Source: Chthoniobacter flavus Ellin428
GTDB taxonomy: Bacteria; Verrucomicrobiota; Verrucomicrobiia; Chthoniobacterales; Chthoniobacteraceae
Direction of reading: 5' to 3'
NCBI RefSeq assembly: GCF_000173075.1
Contig: NZ_ABVL01000009.1
Span: 204,903 to 268,902, forward strand
DNA length: 64,000 nt
This document shows positions 1 to 8,417 of the stretch, in pieces (position 1 is the first letter of the stretch; the number at the start of each line of letters is the position of its first letter). Under the pieces are notes generated by a model. It was given only the letters and a program-made list of their open reading frames with translations. It made no database searches and was not told the DNA's origin. A program made the position numbers and the translations under genes.

Positions 1-57
1 ACCCGAATGACGCGAATGATCTGCCCTCATTCGTGTTATTCGGGTGATTCGCGGGCC
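1..57. repeat. palindromic 9-nt-period repeat, CGAATNACG type
   Basis: The left arm has two CGAATGA units 9 nt apart. The right arm has the complementary units ATTCGTGTT, ATTCGGGTG and ATTCGCGGG, also 9 nt apart. The arms can fold into an imperfect hairpin. The same design recurs near 10.0, 12.7 and 25 kb. The element may continue left of the window. Confidence 0.75.
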
Positions 58-145
58 AAAAATTCTACGCGTCGTGCGGACATTTTCATGGTTAGCACTG
101 CAGAGGGCCGCAGAGGCGCAGAGAAGAAGTGTTGAGGGGCTGGGG
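56..145. repeat. composite repeat module: junction hairpin plus GCAGAGGC units
   Basis: An A-rich start leads into a tiny hairpin (ACGC..GTGCG), then a CATTTTCATGGTTAGCACTG stretch and GCAGAGG/GCAGAGGC units. Related copies lie at about 24,937-24,985 and 52,724-52,775 (same orientation) and 25,137-25,205 (inverted). No reading frame in it looks like a protein. Confidence 0.7.
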
Positions 146-149
146 ACTA

Positions 150-233
150 AAAACCCCGAATGGACGCAAATAGGAAAGCTTCCTCATCGTCCTCCCCTAT
201 TCGTGTTCATTCGCGGCCATTCGCGGTTTTCAA
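150..233. repeat. palindromic 10-nt-period repeat, CGCGAATGGA type
   Basis: The left arm carries CGAATGGA and CGCAAATAGG. The right arm carries ATTCGTGTTC, ATTCGCGGCC and ATTCGCGGTT at exact 10-nt spacing. The right arm ends just downstream of the sulfatase stop codon, so the folded arm may sit in the 3' end of that transcript. Confidence 0.7.
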
Positions 234-234
234 T

Positions 235-1686
235 TTATTTGGGATCCTGAGCCGCTTTCGCCGCTTCCTCGGCCAATTGCTTGCGCAGCAGCTCCGGGAA
301 GGCGTTCAGTTTGGCCGCCGGAGCATCCTCGTTGACCAGGTCGGGTTGAATGCTTTTCCACCATCCGTCATAGGCGGTGCGGAGTTTCGCCGCTTCCTCC
401 GGATGTCCGCCCAGCACGTTCTTCGTCTGGGCGGGATCGGTCTGCAGATCGTAGAACTCCCGGTCATTCACCAGGCTGAAGCGACTGTCACGCACCGAGG
501 ATTGCGCGTGCTCGGATTGAGCCGCCGCGCCTTTTTTCCACCCGCCGACGTGAGTGAAAAGCAGGCGGTCCGGCCAGGCGTGCTGCGGATCTTCGAGCAG
601 CGCGCGCAGGTCGCGGCCCTCGAGTTTGGACGCCGCGGTGTCCGGGATTTTCGTCTCGGCGATACCAGCGAGCGTCGGAAAGAGATCGAGATGCGCGGTG
701 AGAGCGGCAATATCCGTGCCCTTCGTCCAGTGACCGGGCCAGCGCCAAAAGCTGGGCACCCGCGTGCCGCCTTCGTAGGGCGTCCCAGCGCCTCCACGCA
801 TCCCCGCATTGAAGACATCCACTCCGGTGGCGCCGCCGTGATCGGTGAGGAAGATGACGACCGTATTTTCATCGCTCCCCCACTCCTGGAGCTTGTCGAG
901 AAGCACACCGAAATTTTCGTCGAGATTGGAGATCATGCCGAAGAAGGGCGCGAGTTCGGGCGCCACCTTCCGCCGCAAATAGAACCGCTCGTACTCGGGC
1001 GGGCAAACCGGCGGGCGCGCCGCGCTGGGCATGATGCAGGCAAAATACGGTTTCCCGGTATCGATCTGGTCATCCATCCACTCGATGGCGTGGCGGAAGA
1101 TGACGTCGGTGGAGAAGCCCAGCGTCTCCGTAAATTCGCCGTTGTGGAGCAGCACGGGATCGAAATGCGAATTGCCCGGCACATCGCCACTGCTCCCCTC
1201 GCCCGCTTGACCGATCGCCTGGCCACCGTGAATGAACATCTCCTCGAAACCACGCCGCGTCGGCCAGTAGGGCGGCTCATCACCGAGCTGCCATTTGCCG
1301 AAAACACCGGTGGCATAGCCCGCGGACTTCAGCACCTGGGCAATCGTCATCGCATCCCGCTGCAACCGCTCCCGCTCGCCCCCGACATCCGTCACCCCGC
1401 TGCGAAACTCGTGTCGCCCGGTGAAGAGCGCCGCCCGCGTCGCCGACGACGTCGGGCTCACGTGGAAATTCGTGAAACGCACGCTCTCCTTGGAAAAGCG
1501 GTCGAAGGCCGGCGTTTGCGCGACGGGATTTCCGAGACAAGCAAAGTCGCCATAGCCAAGGTCGTCGGCCATCACGAGGACGATCGACGGCGGTTTGGCC
1601 TCCGCAGCGCCAACGCCGATCAGCAGCAGGGCGAAGGCAAACAGGACGCTCCAAGCAGGAGAAGGAGAGGAAGGCGGGCGTGTCAT
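235..1686 (-). CDS. secreted arylsulfatase, Ser-type
   Basis: Probable exported sulfatase of the alkaline-phosphatase superfamily, hydrolysing sulfate esters, for example on sulfated glycans. Residues 1-30 form a signal peptide. The metal-binding DD pair is at about 41-42 (VMADDLGYGD). The modification motif is S80-S-A-T-R84, followed by AALFTGR. A serine in the first position implies conversion to formylglycine by an anaerobic sulfatase-maturating enzyme (family knowledge), and that enzyme is not in this window. At 483 aa the length is normal. The gene stands alone, and a palindromic repeat follows its stop. The substrate cannot be read from the sequence. Confidence 0.93.
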   Translation of the reverse strand: MTRPPSSPSPAWSVLFAFALLLIGVGAAEAKPPSIVLVMADDLGYGDFACLGNPVAQTPAFDRFSKESVRFTNFHVSPTSSATRAALFTGRHEFRSGVTDVGGERERLQRDAMTIAQVLKSAGYATGVFGKWQLGDEPPYWPTRRGFEEMFIHGGQAIGQAGEGSSGDVPGNSHFDPVLLHNGEFTETLGFSTDVIFRHAIEWMDDQIDTGKPYFACIMPSAARPPVCPPEYERFYLRRKVAPELAPFFGMISNLDENFGVLLDKLQEWGSDENTVVIFLTDHGGATGVDVFNAGMRGGAGTPYEGGTRVPSFWRWPGHWTKGTDIAALTAHLDLFPTLAGIAETKIPDTAASKLEGRDLRALLEDPQHAWPDRLLFTHVGGWKKGAAAQSEHAQSSVRDSRFSLVNDREFYDLQTDPAQTKNVLGGHPEEAAKLRTAYDGWWKSIQPDLVNEDAPAAKLNAFPELLRKQLAEEAAKAAQDPK

Positions 1687-1812
1687 TCAACGGCCAAGGT
1701 ATTGGGGGTGAAGGTCATTTAGCGAAAAATAAAACCTCGAAGGCGTTTTTCCTCTATCCAAACCCACCCTTGGCGAATGGCAGAAACTGCGTTATATACA
1801 TAGCTCTCCTTT

Positions 1813-2163
1813 ATGCCCGCACCCGAAATCACCGCTTATCTGAAAACCTACTGTGGCTGGAGCAATGGCGTCCGCGCCGTGCTCAAGAAGTACGATCTCC
1901 CCTACACTGAAAAAGACATCATCCAGAACCCGGCTTTTCGCTGGGAGATGGAGCAGAAGAGCGGGCAGCCGCTCAGTCCCTGCGTGGAAGTGAACGGCAA
2001 GATGTTGGCCGACATCAGCGGCGAAGAACTCGAGCAGTTCATGCTGCGCGAAAACCTCGTCGGTTCCACCGCCAACACGACCAGCGTCCCGCTGAACTCG
2101 GCCTGCACCGACGCCGAGCATGCCGCCATGGCCAAGGGCGAACCGATCAAGTTCCAGAGCTAA
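1813..2163 (+). CDS. glutaredoxin-like thioredoxin-fold protein
   Basis: A 116-residue thioredoxin-fold protein. The N-terminus reads as a beta strand (EITAYLKTYC) leading to the active site C14-G-W-S17, which has one cysteine as in monothiol glutaredoxins (CGFS type). A cis-proline segment LSPCVEV follows, then GKMLADISGEEL. The C-terminal 30 residues carry one extra Cys and are not part of the core fold. It is expected to be cytoplasmic and to use glutathione or another thiol, or to bind an Fe-S cluster; this is inferred from the family. A strong terminator follows directly. Confidence 0.85.
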   Translation: MPAPEITAYLKTYCGWSNGVRAVLKKYDLPYTEKDIIQNPAFRWEMEQKSGQPLSPCVEVNGKMLADISGEELEQFMLRENLVGSTANTTSVPLNSACTDAEHAAMAKGEPIKFQS

Positions 2164-2187
2164 GCCGCCTTTAACCACCCTTTTCCA

Positions 2188-2222
2188 AGCCGCGCGGCGC
2201 CCAGCGTCGCGCGGCTTTTTTG
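2188..2222 (+). terminator. rho-independent terminator after the glutaredoxin gene
   Basis: A GC-only stem (GCCGCGCG paired with CGCGCGGC, short CCCAG loop) is followed by a run of six T. It lies 25 nt after the stop codon. Confidence 0.85.
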
Positions 2223-2253
2223 TTGCCCAGCACCGAAGCCGCAAAGATTTTTT

Positions 2254-2341
2254 GACCACGAATTACACAGATTTCACGGATTGAAGAGTGCGCATCGCTG
2301 TCCCTTCTGAAATCCGTGCAATCCCTGAAATCCGTGGTTCC
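2254..2341. repeat. palindromic 9-nt-period repeat, CACGGATTT type
   Basis: The left arm has ACGAATTAC, ACAGATTTC and ACGGATTGA. The right arm has GAAATCCGT, GCAATCCCT and GAAATCCGT. All units are 9 nt apart, with a loop of about 30 nt. It sits between the glutaredoxin terminator and glyS. The short AAAGATTTTTTGACCACG lead-in resembles the lead-in of the composite copies near 24.9 and 52.7 kb. Confidence 0.75.
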
Positions 2342-2419
2342 TCTCCTCCGGCCAACCGTTCCCTCACCCGACTTTCGGCTTGAGAGTTGCCCGGAGCCCG
2401 CGCACTTTCGCCGTCCCTT

Positions 2420-4186
2420 ATGAGCCAGCCCAAAGAAATCCCGCAAATGGAGAAGATCGTTTCGCTCGCGAAACGTCGCGGTTTTGTTTTCCAAAGTTCG
2501 GAAATCTACGGCGGGATCAATGGTTTCTGGGATTACGGTCCGCTCGGCGCGGAACTGAAGCGCAACCTGCGCGACACCTGGTGGCGCACCATGACCCGCG
2601 ACCGCGAAGACGTCGTGGGCCTCGACGCCACGATCATCATGCACCCGGCCATCTGGAAGGCCTCGGGTCACGTGGATACGTTCGCAGACCTGATGCGCGA
2701 GTGCTCGGTGACCAACAAACGCGTACGCGCGGACCACGTCGAGCCACAGAGCGGCGTGGTGATGCAGTTCAGCGGCTTTAGCATCACAGGTGGTTCCAGC
2801 CATAACGACTCCATTACGGTGCTAATGCGGGGCGGCGAACACATCGAGAGCTTCCGCAAGCGCGTGCGCCAACTGGTTGCTCAAGCGCGCAATCAAACCG
2901 CCGAAAACATCGAACTCCATGGCGAGTCGAAAATCGATGCTGTCGAAGGCAGTGTGGACTTTCATCCCGAAACCGGAGGTGCTCTCGGTGAGGCGCGGCC
3001 GTTCAACCTCATGTTGAAAACCTACGTAGGACCGACCGCGACCGAGAACGACATCGCATATCTGCGCCCCGAAACCGCCCAGGCTATTTTCGCGCAGTTC
3101 AAGAACGTGGTCGACTCCTCACGGCAGCGCGTGCCCTTCGGCATTTGCCAAATCGGCAAGGCATTCCGCAATGAAGTCACGCCGCGCAATTTCACCTTCC
3201 GCTCGCGCGAGTTCGAACAGATGGAGCTGGAGTTTTTCATCAAGCCCGATGAAGCGATCGAGGCCGTCTGCGGCAGCGTCGCCGCGTGGAGTGAAGGCGC
3301 CGATCTTTCTGTGCCGCAGGACAACTGGGGCTGGGAGATGTGGCATCGCTACTGGGTGAAAGAGCGCACCGACTATTACGCCGGCATCGGTCTCGGCGCG
3401 GACGTGCTCGATTACCACTGGCAGACCAAGGAAGAGCTGGCGCACTACGCTCGCGCCTGCGTCGATATCCTATTCAAATTTCCCTTCGGCACTGAAGAAC
3501 TCGAAGGCCTCGCCGCCCGCGGCGACTTCGATCTTATGGCGCACCAGACCGCCAGCAGGAAGCCGATGGACGTTTTCGACGAGGAAGTGAAGAACGCTTT
3601 CGCCAAGTGGACGGACGAGCAGCGCGCCGCGCTGGTCGAACGCAAGAAGGCCGAGCACCGCGCCAAGGAAAAGGGCGGCCTGACCGATGCGCAGGTCGAC
3701 GAATGGTGCCAGAAGCTCTTCAAGGGCTTCTATGTGCCGCACGTCATCGAACCGTCGGCCGGTCTCGATCGTCTCGCGCTCGCGGTGCTTTCGAATGCCT
3801 ACAGCGAAGTCGAGAAGACGGACGCCAAGGGTAAGTCGGAGACGTTGTATGTCATGCGCCTCCACCCGCGCCTCGCGCCGGTGAAGGTCGGCGTATTTCC
3901 GTTGCTCAAGAACAAGCCGGAACTTGTGGCCAAAGCCCGCGAAGTTTTCGAACTGCTGCGCAAACACTTCTCCGCGTTTTACGACGAAGGTGGGAGCATC
4001 GGCAAACGCTACGCCCGCCAGGACGAAGCCGGCACACCGTTCTGCCTCACCATCGATTTCGAAACGCTCGGCGAGAAGGGCGAGGAGTTGAAAGACACCG
4101 TCACCCTGCGTCATCGCGACGATGGCTCGAAGGAACGCGTGAAGATCAGCGAATTGCTCGGGAAGCTGTTGCCGATGGTCGGTTGA
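2420..4186 (+). CDS. glyS: glycine--tRNA ligase (single-chain, alpha2 type)
   Basis: Charges tRNA-Gly; a class II synthetase of the homodimeric type rather than the bacterial alpha2beta2 GlyQ/GlyS type. The N-terminal motif GGINGFWDYGPLG is visible. Motif 2 is near residue 216 (RPETAQAIF, then FGICQIGKAFRNE and FRSREFEQMELEFF). Motif 3 is GLDRLALAVL. A C-terminal anticodon-binding domain follows (RLAPVKVGVFPL to the end). I start at the ATG giving MSQPKEIP, 588 aa; an upstream in-frame TTG would add 11 unlikely residues. It is a single gene, with a large inverted repeat after the stop. Confidence 0.96.
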   Translation: MSQPKEIPQMEKIVSLAKRRGFVFQSSEIYGGINGFWDYGPLGAELKRNLRDTWWRTMTRDREDVVGLDATIIMHPAIWKASGHVDTFADLMRECSVTNKRVRADHVEPQSGVVMQFSGFSITGGSSHNDSITVLMRGGEHIESFRKRVRQLVAQARNQTAENIELHGESKIDAVEGSVDFHPETGGALGEARPFNLMLKTYVGPTATENDIAYLRPETAQAIFAQFKNVVDSSRQRVPFGICQIGKAFRNEVTPRNFTFRSREFEQMELEFFIKPDEAIEAVCGSVAAWSEGADLSVPQDNWGWEMWHRYWVKERTDYYAGIGLGADVLDYHWQTKEELAHYARACVDILFKFPFGTEELEGLAARGDFDLMAHQTASRKPMDVFDEEVKNAFAKWTDEQRAALVERKKAEHRAKEKGGLTDAQVDEWCQKLFKGFYVPHVIEPSAGLDRLALAVLSNAYSEVEKTDAKGKSETLYVMRLHPRLAPVKVGVFPLLKNKPELVAKAREVFELLRKHFSAFYDEGGSIGKRYARQDEAGTPFCLTIDFETLGEKGEELKDTVTLRHRDDGSKERVKISELLGKLLPMVG

Positions 4187-4203
4187 TCGTCGAACGCGTG
4201 CAG

Positions 4204-4392
4204 TCCCGGAGGGACGATGGAATTTAGCCGGTGGCGAAAGCCACCGGTATCGGACCCATTACTCTCGGCCCCAGAGGGGCGCGGGCCGCGACACTTCTAC
4301 ATCATTTCCGCCGCGCCCTCCGGCGCCGTTCGTCGGGAACCCGGTTCCGGTGGCTTTCCGCCACCGGCTAAAATCCATTGTCCCTCCGGGAC
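4204..4392. repeat. large inverted repeat with CCCGGAGGGAC ends and TAGCCGGTGGC cores
   Basis: The left arm reads CCCGGAGGGACGATGGA and continues into TTTAGCCGGTGGCGAAAGCC. The right arm is its near-complement (GGCTTTCCGCCACCGGCTAAA, then TCCATTGTCCCTCCGGG). About 90 nt of GC-rich spacer separate them. The short open frames here are read through repeat sequence and are not genes. From memory, similar elements occur in other planctomycete and verrucomicrobial genomes; I have not checked this. Confidence 0.75.
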
Positions 4393-4417
4393 CGCTCAAA
4401 GACTGCCACCATAGCCG

Positions 4418-5071
4418 CTACTCGCGCAGCGCTTCGGCCACCGTGCGTAGACAGCGTTTGTCGAATACCATGAGTGGATGCGCGGCCACCGGCATGCGGA
4501 TGTTGTTCGCCTGCGGCATCTCGGAGCTGCGCTGCGGAAGGATGATGAGATCGAATGGCGTGTAGAGTGAGGTGAACTTCACGTACTCCAGCTTGTCCGC
4601 ATCCTGGGCGAGATCGCATAGGAAGGGGCTACCCGGGCGCATCTCGCGACAGCCGCGGTTGGGAATGAGATTGGCCATGATCGTGCCGTTGTGCGGCGCA
4701 GACAAAGTCACGAGATGGTCCACGCGCTCGAGACCGCCGAGGCGCTGCACGTAATAGCGGCTCACGAGTCCGCCCATGCTGAAGCCCACCAGATCGAATC
4801 GCCGCGCGCCGAATTGCTTTTGCGCAAAAGTATCGATCTGCGCCGCCAGTGGCTCGATCCCCTTCTGCGCCCAATTCGGCGTGAGATTGATCGTGTACAC
4901 TTCCCAACCCTCGCACCGGAGATAATGGGCAAGCCAGAGCATGCTCCACTCCGAATCGGAGATGCCATGGACGAGCAACACCGGGTTGCGATCCGGCAGC
5001 GGATGCGGCGACACTTTCGGAGAGCCATCGAAAAACGACAGTGTTGCACCGAGCCAGGCAGCGAAAGACAT
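4418..5071 (-). CDS. alpha/beta hydrolase, lipase-like
   Basis: A 217-residue alpha/beta-hydrolase. It has the oxyanion-hole HG pair at 35-36 (VLLVHGISDSEW) and a nucleophile elbow G96-F-S98-M-G with GGLVSRYY after it, as in triacylglycerol lipases and PGAP1-like esterases. SAPHNGT matches the family's strand-6 segment. The acid may be in the TPFDLIILP region and the histidine in AAHPLMVFD. There is no convincing signal peptide, so it is probably cytoplasmic or weakly membrane-associated. The substrate is unknown. A 107-nt gap separates it from the metallophosphoesterase stub. Confidence 0.8.
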   Translation of the reverse strand: MSFAAWLGATLSFFDGSPKVSPHPLPDRNPVLLVHGISDSEWSMLWLAHYLRCEGWEVYTINLTPNWAQKGIEPLAAQIDTFAQKQFGARRFDLVGFSMGGLVSRYYVQRLGGLERVDHLVTLSAPHNGTIMANLIPNRGCREMRPGSPFLCDLAQDADKLEYVKFTSLYTPFDLIILPQRSSEMPQANNIRMPVAAHPLMVFDKRCLRTVAEALRE

Positions 5072-5179
5072 GCCAGGGTTATATCAGCACCGCGACGACC
5101 CGGGCAAATTGGTAAAATCGATGGCGACATCGATCATATCGATTACGACGAGCGCCAGGCCTGGTCGGGAGCGCAGCCG

Positions 5180-5470
5180 CTACAAACGAGACGCTGCTTC
5201 TCCTTCCACCTCAACCACGAGATCGGGAATGAAATCCTCATTCGGATCGTCCGGGTAGGCTCGTGGATTGGCGAGGATGCGGGTGCGGCCGATTCGGTAG
5301 TCGTTGCGGTGATGGATTACCGGCACATCGCGAAAGCGCGACCGAATCCACATCAGCCCCTGCTCCTTGGTGGAGACATCGCCGGCGAGGATGACGCAGT
5401 CACAGTCGACGTCGGGCACATCGACCTCTCCGAATTCCTGGTGGAGATCGCTGAGAACGTGAATACGCAT
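5180..5470 (-). pseudogene. metallophosphoesterase remnant with internal in-frame deletion
   Basis: The first 50 residues match the start of a calcineurin-like phosphoesterase: MRIHVLSDLHQEFG supplies the D-x-H metal site and VILAGDVS the GD site. The reading frame then jumps from VPVIHHR straight to NDYRIGRTRILANPRAYP and DLVVEVEG, which read as the C-terminal end of the same family. The GNHE motif and the middle histidines, roughly 150 residues, are missing. At 96 aa instead of about 250 it should be inactive. The frame is intact, so it could still be translated. It lies 6 nt after the folA stop on the same strand, so the pair was probably an operon. Confidence 0.75.
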
Positions 5471-5476
5471 CCGCCT

Positions 5477-6172
5477 CTACTTCCCCTCCCCAGCGTCCGC
5501 CCGCCGCAAGGCGCGGGTGACGGTGGAAAGATCCATCCGCCGGTAGTGTTGCACCTCGAAGTCCGGTGTCCGCAGTGGCGTGTCGTGGAGATACCAGTCG
5601 TCTTCCAATTCGGGAAAACAGGCGTCCCCCTCCACCTCGCGCTGGACGACGCTGAGATACAGGTCGGTGCAGCGGGGAAGGAGCTGCTCGTAAATCTGCG
5701 CGCCGCCGATGACGAAAAGCTGGCGGCTCGGACGCGCTTTTTCAAAGGCATCCGCCAGCTTGCGCGGGTCGCGCACGAGCCAGACGTCGCGTTCCGAGAG
5801 CCGCTCGAAGCCGAGCTGATACGGCCGGCCAAACCGCGCCTGCCAATGGCCGACCCGAGCCTGGCCGACGGTCGCCTTGAACTGCGGATCGCGCGCCAGC
5901 CGCAACGGTTTGCGGGTGACGACGATGTTTGTCCGGTTCGGCAGCGGCCGGCCGAGGCTCTCGAAGGTCTTCCGTCCCATGAGCACGAAATGCCCGGTAG
6001 TCAGTTTCTTGAACCATTTGAAATCCTCGGGCAGATGCCACGGGATCTTGTTATCGCGCCCGATGACGCGATTGAGGGACATGGCGGCGACGGCGATCAG
6101 GGGAGGAAAAAGTTGAGAGTTGAAGGTTGAGAGTTGAGAGCCACCGAGCGTAGCGCCACGCCTCGATAGCAA
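5477..6172 (-). CDS. folA: dihydrofolate reductase
   Basis: Reduces dihydrofolate to tetrahydrofolate with NADPH, renewing the cofactor consumed by the neighbouring thyA. Visible motifs are LIAVAAMSLNRVIG, IPWHLPEDF, LMGRKTFESLGRPLPNR and FVIGGAQIYEQLLP. Between VVTRKP and the KLADAFEKA segment there are about 40 more residues than in E. coli FolA. The start is unclear: the ATG at 6172 would read through the 7-nt repeat, giving a QLSTFNSQ leader; the domain itself begins at a CTG at 6098-6100; the ATG at 6082 would cut the first strand. Confidence 0.9.
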   Translation of the reverse strand: MLSRRGATLGGSQLSTFNSQLFPPLIAVAAMSLNRVIGRDNKIPWHLPEDFKWFKKLTTGHFVLMGRKTFESLGRPLPNRTNIVVTRKPLRLARDPQFKATVGQARVGHWQARFGRPYQLGFERLSERDVWLVRDPRKLADAFEKARPSRQLFVIGGAQIYEQLLPRCTDLYLSVVQREVEGDACFPELEDDWYLHDTPLRTPDFEVQHYRRMDLSTVTRALRRADAGEGK

Positions 6173-6210
6173 AACACGCGGCTCTCAACACTCAACTATC
6201 AACTCTCAAC
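6112..6210. repeat. 7-nt-period inverted repeat (GTTGAGA family)
   Basis: The left arm is four GTTGAGA-type units ending in GCC. The right arm is GGC followed by TCTCAAC/TATCAAC-type units. Both arms are 31 nt, with a 37-nt unrelated loop. It fills the thyA-folA gap: one edge overlaps the first base of the thyA stop codon and the other enters the folA reading frame. Confidence 0.85.
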
Positions 6211-7004
6211 TAAACCGCAATCGGAGCTTTTATCGCTGGATGCGGATCGTACCCGCTCAACACGAAATCCTCATACCGGAAGCCGTGGATGTCCCGGATG
6301 GCCGGGCTCAGCGTCATCGTCGGGAGCGGGCGCGGGGTGCGGGTGAGTTGTTCGCGGGCCTGGTCGAGGTGGTTCGCGTAGAGATGCAGGTCGCCGAAGG
6401 TGTGGACGAAATCGCCCGGCTGCAGGCCGGTGACTTGGGCGACCATCATGGTGAGCAGGGCGTAGCTGGCGATATTGAAGGGCACGCCGAGGAAGAGGTC
6501 GGCGCTGCGCTGGTAAAGCTGACAGCTCAGGCGGCCATCGAGGACGAAGAACTGGAACATCGCGTGGCAGGGCGGCAGGGCCATCGTATCGACCTCGCCC
6601 GGATTCCACGCGGAGACGATGAGCCGGCGCGAGTCGGGATTCTTTTTGATCTGCGCGATCACGTTGTCGATCTGGTCGATGTGGCGGCCATCGGCGGTGA
6701 TCCAGTCGCGCCATTGGGCGCCGTAGACCCGGCCGAGGTTACCGTCTTCGTCTGCCCATTCGTTCCAGATGGTCACGCCATTCTGCTGGAGGTAGCGCAC
6801 ATTCGTATCGCCGGCGAGGAACCACAGGAGCTCGTGGATGATCGACTTGAGATGCAGCTTTTTCGTAGTGAGCAGTGGAAAGCCGGAGGAGAGGTCGAAC
6901 CGCGCCTGCGCGCCGAAGACCGAGTAGGTGCCCGTGCCCGTGCGGTCGGGCTTGAAGCGCCCGTGGTCGAGGACGAGGGTCAGGAGATCAAGGTAGGCGC
7001 GCAT
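6210..7004 (-). CDS. thyA: thymidylate synthase
   Basis: Makes dTMP from dUMP with methylenetetrahydrofolate. The folate product is recycled by the adjacent folA. Motifs include [11 protein letters not shown], the arginine-rich loop [11 protein letters not shown], the catalytic [10 protein letters not shown], the [20 protein letters not shown] block and the C-terminal IKAPIAV. I start at the internal methionine MRAYLDLL, which makes the catalytic cysteine residue 146 as in E. coli; a longer TTG start adds six residues. 264 aa is the standard length. Confidence 0.96.
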   Translation of the reverse strand: MRAYLDLLTLVLDHGRFKPDRTGTGTYSVFGAQARFDLSSGFPLLTTKKLHLKSIIHELLWFLAGDTNVRYLQQNGVTIWNEWADEDGNLGRVYGAQWRDWITADGRHIDQIDNVIAQIKKNPDSRRLIVSAWNPGEVDTMALPPCHAMFQFFVLDGRLSCQLYQRSADLFLGVPFNIASYALLTMMVAQVTGLQPGDFVHTFGDLHLYANHLDQAREQLTRTPRPLPTMTLSPAIRDIHGFRYEDFVLSGYDPHPAIKAPIAV

Positions 7005-7095
7005 CGGCCGAAGATGCGTCAAAAAGGCCCCGGCGTGCGAACGTTTTTGCGAAACGCCAATCCTGGGCGATGCTAAAGGCGATTCAGTTCCCGTT

Positions 7096-7533
7096 ATGAG
7101 TCTGCCGCCTGCCGCCCGACCGATCCTGGAGCGGGCCGCCTATTGCTTCTATCTCGGCCTGATGGTTGGCTCCATCGGCTTTACGTGGCTCGGTGGGATG
7201 ATCGGCACCATCACGGGCAACTATACCGCCCTGTGCTGCGCCCTGGCCGGGCTGCTCCTCACCCGTTGGCTGCACGTCTACGGCCATGCCCACTGGCATT
7301 TCGAAGCCTGCCAGGCGGCGCTCGATTCCGTCCAAGCTGCGGGAAGCTGGCCCCGGCCAGAACGGGAGGAGCGGCTTTCCGCGGAAATCGCCGGGCTCTT
7401 TCACCGAATGGACGCCGAACCCGACGTCTGGACCCGTGGCGAACTGCGCCGGGAGATCGCCGCCCGCCTGGCGGCCGCCCCCTCCCTGCGCGAAGAATTC
7501 GCCGAAAAGCTCGCCGAGCATCCGGAGCTTTGA
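7096..7533 (+). CDS. small membrane protein, function unknown
   Basis: A 145-residue protein with two hydrophobic segments near the N-terminus (about residues 15-37 and 42-58, [17 protein letters not shown] then [14 protein letters not shown]). A charged, Ala/Glu/Arg-rich cytoplasmic tail follows, predicted helical. Not recognised. It lies head-to-head with thyA and just upstream of folE2. The coding frame is well used in GC-rich third positions and there is no competing frame on the other strand. Confidence 0.65.
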   Translation: MSLPPAARPILERAAYCFYLGLMVGSIGFTWLGGMIGTITGNYTALCCALAGLLLTRWLHVYGHAHWHFEACQAALDSVQAAGSWPRPEREERLSAEIAGLFHRMDAEPDVWTRGELRREIAARLAAAPSLREEFAEKLAEHPEL

Positions 7534-7604
7534 AAAGGCCCCCTCCTCTCCCTCGTCGCTTTAAAGACTGTGAAATTTCGCATTCTCTCAGGGCTGTTTG
7601 TGTT

Positions 7605-8411
7605 ATGCAGTCCGCGCCGATGAAGCAACTGACTCCACTTTCCGATACCCAGTCCCAACGCGACGAACGCCGCATCCCGATCGATCGCGTCGGCGTGCGG
7701 GCGCTGCGGTACCCCATGCAGATCCGCGACAAGGCGCGCGAGGTGCAGCACACCATTGCCACCAGCACGCTCACGGTCGACCTGCCGCACCATTTCAAGG
7801 GCACTCACATGAGCCGTTTCGTGGAGGTACTGAATGAATTCGGCCCCGAGCTGCACGTGGACAACATCCACACCATCCTGCGCGAGCTGACCCAGCGCCT
7901 GCACTCCGTCTCGGCGCATGTCGATTTTGAGTTTCCCTATTTTCTCACGAAGAAGGCGCCGGTCACCGGTTCGCCGGGCATGATGGATTACACGGCGCGC
8001 TTCTCCGCTACGCTGGAAAAGGACGTCATCGATTTCGTCGTCACGGTCATCGTCCCGGTGACCACGCTGTGCCCATGCTCGAAGGCGATCAGCGTCCACG
8101 GGGCGCACAACCAGCGCGGGCAGGTCACCTTTTCGGTGCGGTTCAGCGAGCCGATCTGGATCGAAGACCTCATCCGCCTGGTCGAGGAGAGCGCTTCCAG
8201 CGAACTTTATAGCCTCTTAAAGCGGCCGGATGAGAAAGCTGTCACGGAACGTGCTTACGAGAATCCTGTGTTCGTCGAAGATCTCGTCCGCAATATCGCC
8301 CTCCGCTCCAATGCGGTGCCCGAAATCACGTGGTACCGCGTGGAGGCCGAGAATTTTGAGTCGATTCACAATCACAACGCTTACGCCCTGATCGAACACC
8401 GAAAGGAATAG
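7605..8411 (+). CDS. folE2: GTP cyclohydrolase FolE2 (type IB)
   Basis: Catalyses the first committed step of tetrahydrofolate synthesis (GTP to dihydroneopterin triphosphate) and can use metals other than zinc (family knowledge). The DUF198/FolE2 signatures are present: IDRVGVRALRYPM, the LCPCSKAIS cysteine motif (C156/C158), VHGAHNQRGQ and the C-terminal ENFESIHNHNAYALI. ATG codons at 7605 and 7620 are both possible. A conserved AGACTGTGAA sequence lies 30 nt upstream, at 7565-7574. It completes a folate/dTMP group with thyA and folA. Confidence 0.95.
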   Translation: MQSAPMKQLTPLSDTQSQRDERRIPIDRVGVRALRYPMQIRDKAREVQHTIATSTLTVDLPHHFKGTHMSRFVEVLNEFGPELHVDNIHTILRELTQRLHSVSAHVDFEFPYFLTKKAPVTGSPGMMDYTARFSATLEKDVIDFVVTVIVPVTTLCPCSKAISVHGAHNQRGQVTFSVRFSEPIWIEDLIRLVEESASSELYSLLKRPDEKAVTERAYENPVFVEDLVRNIALRSNAVPEITWYRVEAENFESIHNHNAYALIEHRKE

Positions 8412-8417
8412 CCGTCC

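Noticed and set aside
160..1722. 520-codon frame opposite the sulfatase
   Set aside because: It is a mirror of the sulfatase gene and has no recognisable protein features.
2171..2803. Minus-strand frame over the glyS upstream region
   Set aside because: It runs through the palindromic repeat, the terminator and the glyS start, so it is not a gene.
6240..7076. Long open frame of 278 codons opposite thyA
   Set aside because: Thymidylate synthase on the other strand is certain; the opposite frame is open only because of GC-rich codon bias.
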